A DNA stretch of 64,000 nt from Blattamonas nauphoetae (taxonomy: Eukaryota; Preaxostyla; Oxymonadida). Every line of letters starts with the position of its first letter. The first letter of the stretch is position 1. The DNA is taken from positions 124,001-188,000 of the forward strand of contig JARBJD010000107.1 in NCBI GenBank assembly GCA_033064195.1. The letters run 5' to 3'. The notes under the pieces were generated by a model. It had not been told where the DNA came from. It saw only the letters and a program-made list of their open reading frames with translations, and searched no databases. Below are positions 34,323 to 45,201 of the stretch, in pieces. A program made the translations under genes and the position numbers.

Positions 34323-37300
34323 TCAGAATGGTGAAGCACTGGTTCGATTAAACAAAGAGCCTGTTGATGGTCGAGTACTAGAAACGATAACCTGTGCTGG
34401 TAGTTTGACAGGAGGTCGCTTGTCCACTTTTGGTTGGGCTGGGGTTGACAAGAGCGATGACAAGAGAGGCGATGTCGTTGGTCGTTGGATAGCCTCTTCT
34501 TTCAGTGGCATAGATCCAGAAGTGAATGAGCCAGTTCGTGGAAGTGATGACGAGCGAACAATCGGAGGAGACGAAGTTTCCTTCGGTCGCTGGTGCAACA
34601 AAGCAGATTGTGTCTGTGTAAGTGTATTCTGAGAAGGAAGAACCTGTTTAGAGAAGAAAGATGGTCGAAATGGTGAAATTGAAGATTGGCTATGCGAAAT
34701 AATTGGGGTCACTTTCGTCTTTTGCAGAACGGACGAAGACTTCTGTCGGTCTCGATCTGAATCTTCCCGATTGGGATTCTCAACACCTTCTCTCATTCGC
34801 AGAATCAGAGGGTTGATGAGCGGAGTGGCATGTCTGGAATTGGACGGGGGCGGAATCAGAGCATCTTCTTTCCTTTCAGAACGGCGCGTTGTGGTGTCAG
34901 GGAGGATGAAGTGTCGATTGACGGGTTTCGGGGTACTCTGGTGGCTGTCAGTTCTGGGGGTGTCATTTGAGTCTGACGACCGTTCACTGGACAAATTGAG
35001 TTGATCTTGTTCATCGCGACTTGATGAATCTTCTTTTTTCGATCGGAGAGGTGTCGATGCTGTGAAAAGTCGAGTAGGTCGCTCGTTTGGTCTGTCCCGA
35101 GCATCAGACTGTTGCTCTTTGTTGTCCCCTGGCTTCTCCGGACTCTTCTTCAGAGACGAGATAAGTCGTCCGAGTGTTGCTGTATGGTCAAAACCATGTG
35201 CGACTTGCACACGCCCAACATTCCCCCCTGAAAGATGCGACGAGGTTGATGGACGAACAGCGGACTGTGAGATCGTGAGTGGTGTGGATTGCACGATCTG
35301 TTTGCGGGCTGTTGATTGGAGGAGGGGTTGTGTGTGCTGAGGAAGTCCAGTGGTGGGTCGCCTGTCCCACTGCGAATTCTGTGTCGGGAGGAGAGTCCGA
35401 GTGAAGGTGCCAGAGACAACACGTCGTGGCTCTGATGATTGGTCCTCCCCAATCGTGCCAAATCGACCTCGTTGTACACTTTGAATGGGTCGTTCGTCAA
35501 TTTTTGGTTTGGGGAGAGTGTTTGAGAGGGACCTGTCTGAACTCTGCGGAGAGACGCGAGTGTCTGTGTTCGGAACATCTTTGAACAATTCCAAGAGTCC
35601 GCTCGAAGCAGCTCTTGGTGGGATTTGGTTGAGTTCTTGTTCGATTTCATCAACTTCTTTCAGTTTGGTCTGACTCTTTTCAAAGAACGACCCACTACTC
35701 TGGAAAACTCGTCGAGGTTCAACTTTGACCTTCATTGTGGAAGGAGTCGAAGATTGGTTCACAGCGAGCCGATTGACCCCAACACTTTTTGAGCGCTCAT
35801 TCTGTTTCGGGTTGGGGATGACGGGGACGGGGAATGGAGTGTAATAATTCGGGAGGACAGTCACACTAACATTGCGGCTGTTGTTTGGGATGAATGAAGA
35901 GGGAAGAGTTGAAATGAATGGATTGAGGGTATTGTCAGTAACAGTGTTTGAAGGTGGGAGGCGATGTGGATTGGTGTTGGATGGATGGATAACAAAAGAA
36001 GGAGGTGTGTTGCTGGATGTTGGAGTTTCAGGAGGATAGTCCGACTCAATTGAGTCAAGTTTGTCCTCATTCTCTGATCGATGGTGTTTTTTCTTCTTCT
36101 GTTTGAGCTCTGCGAGAGGCACACAATCTTCGTCTTCGATGAGACAAATGCCTGGAAACTTGCTTTTCTTGATTCGGTCATCAAACAAGAATGGAGACGC
36201 AAGCGACGGAACCATGCACAGCGGGTGGTCGCTGAGAGAGAAGAGAGGATCATCCTCGTGCTCCATCAGACAGCAAGGGCAGGTCCAGCTTTGAGTGTTC
36301 TTCTTCACCTGGTTTTTGTTGACTGACTTGGGAAGAAGAGGATCGTTCAGATTGTCAATCTGTGGCTTTACTGAGCCACACGTCCTTTTGAACCGTTCTT
36401 CCAGATACACCATCACAAGTTCGTCTGTGTACCGCCGTTCCTCGAAGAAAGGAGCATACAAGCGAGAATTGAATGGTGTTGGGAAGATCCGTTGGAACCC
36501 GCCGCGTCTTGAATATTCGTTTTCGACATTCTGAAGGAGACACTTGTCTTCGATGGAGAGGTGTTCCAGAACAGAAGGAACGAGTGGGAGAGAGAGGGTG
36601 TCATTACGTGATGGAAACCCAAACGAAGGAAAGAGTTGGGAATCTGTGATTCTTGGAGAGATTGATGTGGTAGGAGAGAGAGGGGGAGCTGGACTGGCTC
36701 CATTCTTCTTTTTCTTCAGCTCGTTGATCGTAACCCATTTCTCAGAAGTAAGCCGTGGTTTCTCCGCTTTTTTGTCATGTTTTCGCTTCATCCATTCATT
36801 CATCGAAGTCACGTCCTCCTCTCTGATGACTGGAACGACTCCGTCCTTTCCGAGCGGAGTGTGTCCAAGCATGAACGCATAATCGCTGAGCATGTTTCCC
36901 TTCACAATCCCATCAATCCCTGTCCCATTGTTCATCGACGGCGAAGTGTTGATTTCCAGAATCCATGGACGATATGTGTCGTCGAGGATGATATCCACTC
37001 CATACAGCTCCGAGCAGTTTTGAGGGTAGACCAGCGTCGACCGAAGTTCCTTTCTGAACGTCGAGTCTGCCGAGATGAACGTTTTGATGAGGACATCCTG
37101 GATTCTTCGCATCACCACACAGTCGTCGACATGGAGCTGAGCTCGGAGGTAGAGACGCAAATCAACAAGACGCCATTTGAGGGAGTTTTCTTCCACTTCG
37201 TCAGCTGTCGGTCGATGCTCCTCCTCTTCGGCGTCTTCCTCTTCATCGAGATCGTTCGGGTCTTCTTCCTTCTTCTCGTTCTTGTTTTCTTTGTTTAGCA

Positions 37301-38278
37301 TGGCTTCCTCTCTCTCAACTCGTCTTTTGATCCGTCCTTTGTTGATTGAGAAGTTGGTGAGGTGCGAATACTGGTTCGTGTTGTGTGGGTTGTAACTTTC
37401 CGACGCGAATCTTGCCAAACCGTCTCGATAAAGATAGATGCGCAGTGGATCATAGCCTGTAATCACCAAATATAATCTGAGATCGAACTTGAATCCTCGG
37501 ATGAGCAGCGGATTGCTGATGTACTCCTGTGCGAGGGTGTTAGTCTCGCAGAGAACTTTCCCGCTTGTTGAGACAACATGAATTCCAATTCCACGAGAGG
37601 CAGCAACTGGTTTGATGATAAAGGATTGGTGTGTATTTTTGCCGAATTCCTTCCGAAACAAGAGTCGATCCCGAGGAAAAATGAATGTGCGAGGATGGAA
37701 GCCGCAATGGAGATAACCCATTCGAGAGGCAATGGCTGATAGATGAGCATGAAGTCTATCTTTTCGACCAAGTTCAAATGTACATGGAAAGTGATTCGAA
37801 CGGCAGTAGGGATTGAGATACCGATAGTCCGGCTACAGAGAGTAGAAGAACAAAATGAAGAAATCTTGATAAATAATGTGCTACCGATACCTTTGGAAGT
37901 CGGCCCCACATACTAAAATTGACAATGAAATACGATCAAGCTAAAACATGCGAAGAGAAAAAGACCTTATCCAATACTCACTATTGGTTTTCTGTTCTGT
38001 GTTAAACCCTCCTTTCTTGTACATTTCTCTGACAAGAAATGGACACTGACTGGTGACCTGTGATATTTCATATCAACCAGAAAAAATGGTTTCGATTTGA
38101 AAAACTTGTGTCATACTTTGAGTTGTGGCTGCTGATATCCATCTGTGACCGAAAAGAAAAGATCATAGTCAGTTCCTTTAAATACTAACACAGGTGGTTG
38201 TTCATAGAAGAGTGATGGGGCCAAAGATAGCCGAAATGATGGATGAGGAGTTTTGGTTGGAGGATTCCGATTTGACAT
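34323..38278 (-). CDS. Tubulin-tyrosine-ligase-like polyglutamylase with long tail
   Basis: 5' exons from ATG 38278 (MSNRNPPTKTPHPSFRLSLA, then PSLFYEQPPVLVFKG) resemble the TTLL4 N-terminus. Later ones read MWGRLPKPDYRYLNPYCRSN and ELGRKDRLHAHL (family WGxLPK; NHFPxxxELxRKDxL). The main exon completes the ATP-grasp core: QSFIIKPVAASRGIGIHV near 37590-37650, GFKFDLRLYLVITGYDPLRI, SHLTNFSINK and CSELYGVDIILDDTYRPWIL followed by LEINTSPS. An acidic insert (NDLDEEEDAEEEEHRP) interrupts the catalytic domain near 37200-37260. The last 700 residues are Ser/Pro/Thr/Arg-rich and probably disordered. TTLLs add glutamate chains to axonemal and root tubulin. Intron donors are GTATG, GTATC and GTCTT. The TTLL4/5-like subtype is tentative. 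Confidence 0.88.
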
Positions 38279-38536
38279 GATTCCAACTGACACTGCAGTT
38301 TAGAACTGAACACCTGTTCAAGGGTAGTCAATGGGAGGCTGTGCCAATCGGATGTGAGCAGAGACGAATGTTGTGAGGAGTGAGTCGACTTGAGTTGGGT
38401 TGATCGAGGAGCTCAATTCCTGAATTAATGACAAAAGAGAGGAACCTCATTGTAACATCGATGAAATGATCAGAAACAAAAAGAAAGAAGCATGATAAAG
38501 AAGAAACACGAATAAGTTTGTTGTGGTTTCGCGATT

Positions 38537-41500
38537 TCAAGTAATTTGGTTTGACGCACCAGAAGAGTCGAGACAATTCCCAGTTGGAATCAAAGGAGGA
38601 GAAAATAAGTCTCGTTGAGTGTGAATATTCCTCGTCTGGTCAATTATCGGGACAGTGCCTGTTGGATGAAGACAGACAGTTTCTCCAACGAGCAAAATTC
38701 TGTCGTTGACTTTGAAAGGAATCCGAATGTGACGGGGAGGAGTCTGCATTCCATAGAACACCCTCATTTCCAGCAACTCGGGGGCATCCATCACATCAAA
38801 CCGATCTCGTTGATCTTCCTCACTCAACAGACAGTCCATCGGCGGGGTTGGTGTTGGGAGAGGCGACGGTCGTTCTGCTGTCGAGACTGTGCAGTGACTG
38901 TGAGGAGTGTCAACCACATGCGGAAAGTCAAAAGCCATGTCGCGGTCAGTCTCGTCCTGGTCGAGGCAATTCGAGAAGAATTCCGACATTGGTTTCTCGG
39001 ATCGGTCAGCTTCGATGTGAACCACGAGTGGTTGTTGATGGTTGGAGAGATTTGCGAGGAGAGTCGGAGGGAGAGACTCCAGCTCACTTTCCGTAAATGG
39101 TTCGGTTGTGACAGAGTCGATGGCCGAGAGTCGGGGGATTATGAGAGGGGTGTGGAGTTCGGTCAGATCATTCAGTCGGCGACTTTGACGAACCTCACGC
39201 TGCTTACTCGAAAGCAACATGAGGAGATCGTCCATTCGGAGAGGCTCGTCTGCTGTGATACCCAACCTTTGCATAATTTCCCAACATAAATCGTTCAAAC
39301 GTGAACGCCATTCTGTCTCTTCTTCTTTGTCCCTCACCTCAGTTTCGACGTTTGTAATGGGAAGAAGTTGGAGCCAATCACCAAGTGGATCTTCTTCCAT
39401 GATTTCGGCATCGGTATTTGGACTCCTGTTGATATCTTTGTGTTGTTGAAGTTGGTCTTCCTTTTTCCGTTTCTGTCCAAAAATATTGATTCTGCAATGC
39501 ACATGGATTTGCTCTTTCACTCTTCTTTTCAAATCAGCTTCGAGAGCCTCCATCCGCTTTGCTTCTTCCAATTCCTTCCTTGTGATGATTCTGGTTGGCA
39601 GTTCGAAACGGGGTTTCCCAGAAGTTCCCCCGCTACTGTTAGCGATCGACGAGCGCGAAGTATTCAATTTTGCATCACTATTTTTTCTGTTTCCAAATAG
39701 CCTGCTCATTCGACGTCGTTTTTCCGGCGAGCCTGGCGTCCAATCCGCTTCAGCTCCTTCGTGGGTGGAAGTTGAGTTTCCTGCCTGACTTTGATTGTGG
39801 AATGAATTAGCCCGCTTATGATCGAGATAAAATTGGCGAGAAACTGTCTGGAGCCAATCTTCTGATCCTGACGTCTCCCGAGTAGAAGTGTCATCCGAAC
39901 TCTCTTCCTCATCGCTAAGACCAAGTGGAACAAACGGTTCGCTATTGCTTTTGTTTGATCTCTGTTTGACGAATCGGTCGTCACTGATTTTGTTGCGATG
40001 ACGATTTGATACCGATTGGTGATGCCGATTTGAATATACTGTGGTTGATGAGGCAGTATGACCTGGTGTTGTGATACGTGATGAGCCATATGTCTGCGTT
40101 TCATTGTGAATGAGGTGATGTGTGCTTTTCTTTTTTGTTGCGTTTCTTTGTCGTTCTAATCGCTGTTTTCTGGATTTACTTCGTTTTGGACTTCTCGCTT
40201 TGTCATCTTCATTTCGTTTCTCTTTATTTTTGTCCGTTTCCGACGTGTTTAGGTGGGTGGATGTGAACTGCTTTGTTTGGGATTGACGTTTTGGAGTTGA
40301 ATGAGGGGACGTGTGGTTTAGGATGAGAGATGGGGGTGAGGAATAGTTGGGTTGGGAGCAGGGAGAGAGAACACTCTGGGAGATGTCAGCTGGAACTGGA
40401 CAGGTGAAGAAAAAGGAGATAAAACCATTGATGAATGGAAGGAGTTCCACGAAAGGAATTGATCGCATAATTTTATCGAAGAGAAGAAAGAATGTATCGT
40501 ATTCAATGTGGAGAGAGAAGCTTATGGTCACAAGAAAATGTATTTCAAGAGAGTTGAGTTCTTTCACGCTTAGTCCACCAAGTCTTGCATAGTCGACGTT
40601 CGAATAGTAAACATCGTCAAGAAATTTGATTGCAATTACCAAGCTGGAGAAATAGATTATGGAAAAAGATTGCATGATGGTAGGAGTGGAGAGAGGGTTT
40701 GTCAGAGGAATTGAGGAGAGATAATGAGAAGAAAAATAGCAAAAGTTGGAATTAATCAGAGAAATATGGATTTATAAAAAGGTGCTCGAAGTTGAACCAA
40801 ACCTAACCAAGAGTAATCGGTGAACGTTCTGCGTTGAGAGAACAACGTGAGTGCAATCCAGATAACGTACAATAAAGACCAATGCGTAAAGAAAACACTC
40901 TCTCTTACATCTCATATATTTGAAGAGTCTGAATTATGAAAGATAAGTGAAAGGAGTGAGGAAAGAATGTGAAGAATTTCAGAAAACTTCAAAAAGAAGA
41001 AATAAGCTTCGAAACGAAAAGTAAATGGTAATAAAATGTGTGTACGGTTCAGGAATGCTGTTTGAGTACATACCGTTCGAGATAATACTTTGGAGTGATA
41101 GTGGCAGGAGTGTTTCCATGAAATGGAGTGTTGATGGTGGATACTGGATGGTTAGAGTCATTTCTCTGTAACTCATCCAAAACTTGTTCCAGAATAGTGC
41201 TATAGAACACTTCATCAGAGACGAGCGATGGATGAACAAGTTTTTTGAAGGCCTCCTTCTCTTGAGGAGAGTTAAGGAGAGGGAGAAACATGAGGTCACA
41301 AAAGAAACGAGCGGAGATCTGGTGAGAAAATATCACCAAGTGAAAGTCTTGTCGAACAGAAAGAAAACAATGGTAGTGATCTGACCCTTTGAGGTGTTCA
41401 TTCTCGATGGAGATCTCGTACAAACGAAAGTATCCATGTAAACATGGACAATAGATCAACAAAGGTTTCATTTTCATCCAATGGTTTGATTGTCTAAACA

Positions 41501-41682
41501 CACTTATCACACATTGTCCATTAATCAAGACAACATCCTCTGGTTCGGATTCTGTCTTTGATATGAGTTAATTCTGGATTCCTCAAGGAGAAAGGGAAGT
41601 TATTTGTCAGATAATATACTTGAGTGACAGAGTGATTCGATTGAACGCCAATCTCTTGGACGGTGTGGGTGAGTTGGGGCAT
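38537..41682 (-). CDS. PHO80-type cyclin with long disordered C-terminus
   Basis: Exons joined over GTATG and GTTTG introns give a full cyclin box. It reads DEVFYSTILEQVLDELQRND, NTPFHGNTPATITPKYYLER, then LFKYMRCKRECFLYALVFIV, STQNVHRLLLVSLVIAIKF and LDDVYYSNVDYARLGGLSVK, ending ELNSLEIHFL. This is closer to the canonical PHO80/PCL pattern than the cyclin at 4499-5408. About 600 residues of basic, Ser-rich, probably disordered sequence follow (38537-40400). The N-terminal region is uncertain. ATG 41682 (MPQLTHTVQEIGVQSNH) opens a frame joined by one intron, but it would start only 28 bp from uL23; ATG 41291 (MFLPLLNSPQEKE) is the conservative alternative. The partner should be a PHO85/CDK5-like kinase, not in this window. 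Confidence 0.85.
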
Positions 41683-41710
41683 TTTGGTATTTTCTGATCA
41701 ATTCTTCACA

Positions 41711-42313
41711 ATGGTCAAGCAAGTGAGAGGTATTCTAACGAACTTTTCTTGAGTTATTTTCGTTTTTACTCCATTTTTTGGGAGACAGTGTTGTTTTTAA
41801 CCAAACTCTCCATCTTTTCATGACTTCGAGACATACCATCGCATTCATTCTGCTCCAATCGCATAATTGATATTTTTTCTTCATTTTTCTTCAATTCTAG
41901 CCCGCAAACACAAAGTTCGCACCTCAGTCCACTTCCATCGCCCCAGCACCTTGGAGCTTCCACGCAAACCAAAGTTCCCCAGGAAAGCTGCTTCCGGCGC
42001 ACGCCCAGTGGATGATTTTGATATCATCCGTGTTCCAGTCACCACAGAGTCTGCAATGCAACAAATTGAGAACCACAACACCCTCGTCTTCATTGTTCGT
42101 CTTGCAGCAACAAAACCTCAAATCAAACGCGCCTTTGAGAAACTGTACCATGTTCGTTGCCGCAAGGTTAACACCTTGATCACGTATCTTCTAACTTCTT
42201 TCGTTTCATCTTCTTCTCTCTTACACAGCCCCAATGGTGAGAAGAAGGCATACATCCGCCTCCTTCCTGAGCACGAAGCTCTTGATGTTGCCAACCAGAT
42301 TGGAATGGTATAA
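41711..42313 (+). CDS. RPL23A: Ribosomal protein uL23 (RPL23A)
   Basis: ATG 41711; MVKQVRARKHKVRTSVHFHR follows after intron 41730-41900 (GTATT...TAG, the longest well-supported intron in the window). A second intron at 42184-42228 splits VNTLIT from PNGEKKAYIRLLPEHEALDV. The product is about 128 residues. The hallmark IRVPVTTESAMQQIENHNTL and the end ANQIGMV are typical of eukaryotic uL23, with a short N-terminal extension compared with animals. It sits at the peptide exit tunnel and docks SRP and Sec61, whose alpha subunit is also in this window. Both introns contain TTCTAAC-like sequence shortly after the donor. The stop is TAA at 42311-42313. Confidence 0.97.
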
Positions 42314-42559
42314 GGATGAATCTTTAAAACATTTCAATGAAATGCTCTCATCGATTATCTTTCGCCTCTCGAGGTCAAAAGTCTTCTCAACCTTTGAAGG
42401 ACCTCTTTTCGTTTATTTTGCGATATGGAAGGATTGTAGTGTTGTTGAACGTTTGGGATGAACGAGATGTCTGATATTATCAATAATGATCTGAGTTTTC
42501 CTGCCATATTAATGACATCCTGTCGATCAAACCGTGTCTAATTTAACAGTATGTAAACG

Positions 42560-45084
42560 ATGAGTAAATCACCCCCACCGAATTCAATCTCGACAAATGT
42601 CTGTGAAAGCATCCTATCTGTTCTGCTCTCACTTCCGGATGTATGCTAGCACTTTTCTCACCAACGTCAAAAATCTTCATTTCTGGTCACGCTATTTCTC
42701 AGAAAATTGATTCTATGTCACTGAAAAACTATGTGTTACTCACCACATTCATCGATTCTCTTTCAAAAGTATGTTTTTTCCACTCATTTTAGACAATTAG
42801 TTCATTCCAGTATCATCAATGTTTCTGACTGAGTTTTCCGTCTACCTCCACATTCTCGCAACAATTATCCAAGTTCTTCCCAAGATGATGAGACGATATT
42901 TCTCGCTTGTTCATTTTGCATCGTCACCAGTCGTCTCTCTTGATGATAATCTTCAAGGATACCTTACATCACACAGTTATTCAATGATCTCATTCATTGA
43001 CCTCCTTCAATCCATTATTCCATTAACATCATTACATCCTGATTACCGAATTCGGATGATTTTTTTGAGTGTTGCCCCGGAGTTATTTTGCCTGGCCTAC
43101 TCCTTTTCACAACAATCAGACTCACGATCAGTGATCTACGACATCGAATATTCCGAGGCTTTGAAAATCCAGCATCTTATCATGCACCATATTTCCCTCT
43201 GCCTTCAAACTGAATCATCTCTCCTCCAACCATCTATCAACCAACAAGGCGACCAAGCTGCTGGGTTTCTCCCACCTACAACTCGATTTTCCCCTTCATT
43301 TTCTCTGTCCTTATTGATTGACGGAGAGATGAAAGACCATTATATTGTACAAACTGCCGAAACTACCAAATGTACATCACTCTGCTTCTTCCTACATTTC
43401 TCAGAGATGATCGATGTTCTGTACGAGATGTATGATCAAGATTTGGATGGTGAACTCCAAGATTTCTATACTTCACCTTCATCCCCTCTACATTCACTCT
43501 TGTCTCTTCATCTAAATGGTCTTGCCCAAAACCGAGATTTCCGCCTTCGCGAATACGCATGCGAACTTGTATCATCTATTCTTCCACTTCTATATGCCCT
43601 CTCCCAATTGAAACGAGAAAAATCTCCATGTTCCAGAGAAAACAATACAATTCTAACAATGCCCTCCACCGACGAAAACACTGCTTCGGTTACTGTTACT
43701 GTTGAAGATGTGGAACCTTTTCCTAAAAACAATGAAGATCCATTTTGGAACCAGCTGGAAAACGTATTTGGACATCTCAAAACAAATCCACCTCTTCCTC
43801 CACCCTTCCGTGCCCAACTCAGTAATCAATTTCTGGCCACCCATACATCAATTATTCCTTCCCTCTTTCCGACGGCATTCCAACGTCCTGCAAATCAAAT
43901 ACAGCCAAAACCGAGCCCCCAACTCTCTTCAAAATCTATGTCGCCAGTGCCACTCGCAGCGACATATGATTCCACTGGAAACCAAGCAACTTTTATTTTT
44001 CCCAATTCATCGCAACTTCGTACACTCATTTTCCACAAAACACTCGATTTGATACAGTTTGATCCGAACCATCAACCTAATCGAGAACCATCACCTCTCA
44101 TCGAGACGGACTCCACTTCAAACAACACATTCCATACATCGATTGACACTCCCATCACCCCTCCCCATCGAATCCGCCTCTCGTTCTTCTTCCCTCCCAA
44201 ATCATCGACGGCCTTCAATCTCCCTCCATTCCGATCGTTTCTGTCAGGCCTTTCTCCATCCAGCCGAACACAAATCTTCAAACTGCACAGCGTCATCTTT
44301 CCCATCCTTCCCTCTCCATGCCTCCTCAACACAGTTACCCTTCCTCATCCGTTCTTTGCTGAGCCTGGCACTGTTCAGGTTCAAATCTCGACCCATGAAC
44401 AACTCCTCTTTGACATGTCTCTTGTTTCAATTGTTTTTTCCCTTCTCGGTGACTTCTGTTCGAGTGTTCGACAAGCTGCTGCTCTTTCACTTGGCGAGTT
44501 GACTCTCTGGTTCGGTCTCGACTGGATGAAACATGTTGTTCTGCCTCTCATCGTCAACATGGCAACGGGAACATCCATCACCCTCCAAGACGTTGCTCTC
44601 TGCGCCATCGATGTGTGTCCATTTCTCTTTCACTGTTTCTGTCACTTAGATTCTTTGTGAGTGTGTCCCCCATCAAACCTTGGTCGACGACCTTCTCCCA
44701 ATTCCCATCCACCTCGTCACGTCTTCCATTCCGACCGTGCGCATCCACGCAATCCATACCATCACAAGAATCTCTCTCCTTCTTCCTTTCTTCACCACTG
44801 AACCTTTTGACTCCGCAGACATCTCACCAGACATCAGCCAGCCACCTGAGCCACTCACCCAGAATTCAGAACAAGCAGGAGAATCCAAACCTCAACTTCA
44901 AAAGGTCAATGAAGTCCAACTACTTATTATCAGCACTCTTGACGAAAGGGTCAAGGAAGAGAACGATGGAGGAGCAAGAGATGCGGCACAGGATTCTCTT
45001 CTGAACGGAATTGGGAAGAGAATGAAGATAAATCAGAGGACCGAGCTCTGGAAGGAGTATTCTCTGTTTGGTTTTGGAGAATAA
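42560..45084 (+). CDS. HEAT-repeat phosphatase scaffold, PP2A-A/PP4R1-like
   Basis: ATG 42560 gives MSKSPPPNSISTNVCESILS, joined through two GTATG introns to SKFIPVSSMFLTEFSVYLHI. About 790 residues follow. Most are helical HEAT-type repeats, with a disordered Ser/Pro linker near 43620-44200. The clearest units are at the end: SVRQAAALSLGELTLWFGLD, then MKHVVLPLIVNMATGTSITL, then DVALCAIDILCECVPHQTLV after a GTGTG intron, and TVRIHAIHTITRI. The pattern VRxAAAxxLxxLxxxFGxxW...HxxPxxxxMA is that of PP2A scaffold A and PP4R1 repeats. It would present a catalytic phosphatase subunit to substrates. The linker makes PP4R1 more likely than PR65, but assignment to the subfamily is weak. The stop is TAA at 45082-45084. 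Confidence 0.7.
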
Positions 45085-45201
45085 TCACCCACTATTTCCG
45101 ATTTGAACCGTTTTGTGCGAAGTTGTGGTGCGATAAGCTCAAAATAATTGACGAATTGAAAACAAGAAAACACAAATCTGGAAAGAAACAAGAGCTGAGA
45201 A

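Noticed and set aside
41730-41900. snoRNA inside the long uL23 intron
   Set aside because: I looked for box C/D and H/ACA motifs and found no matched pair or hairpin-hinge arrangement.
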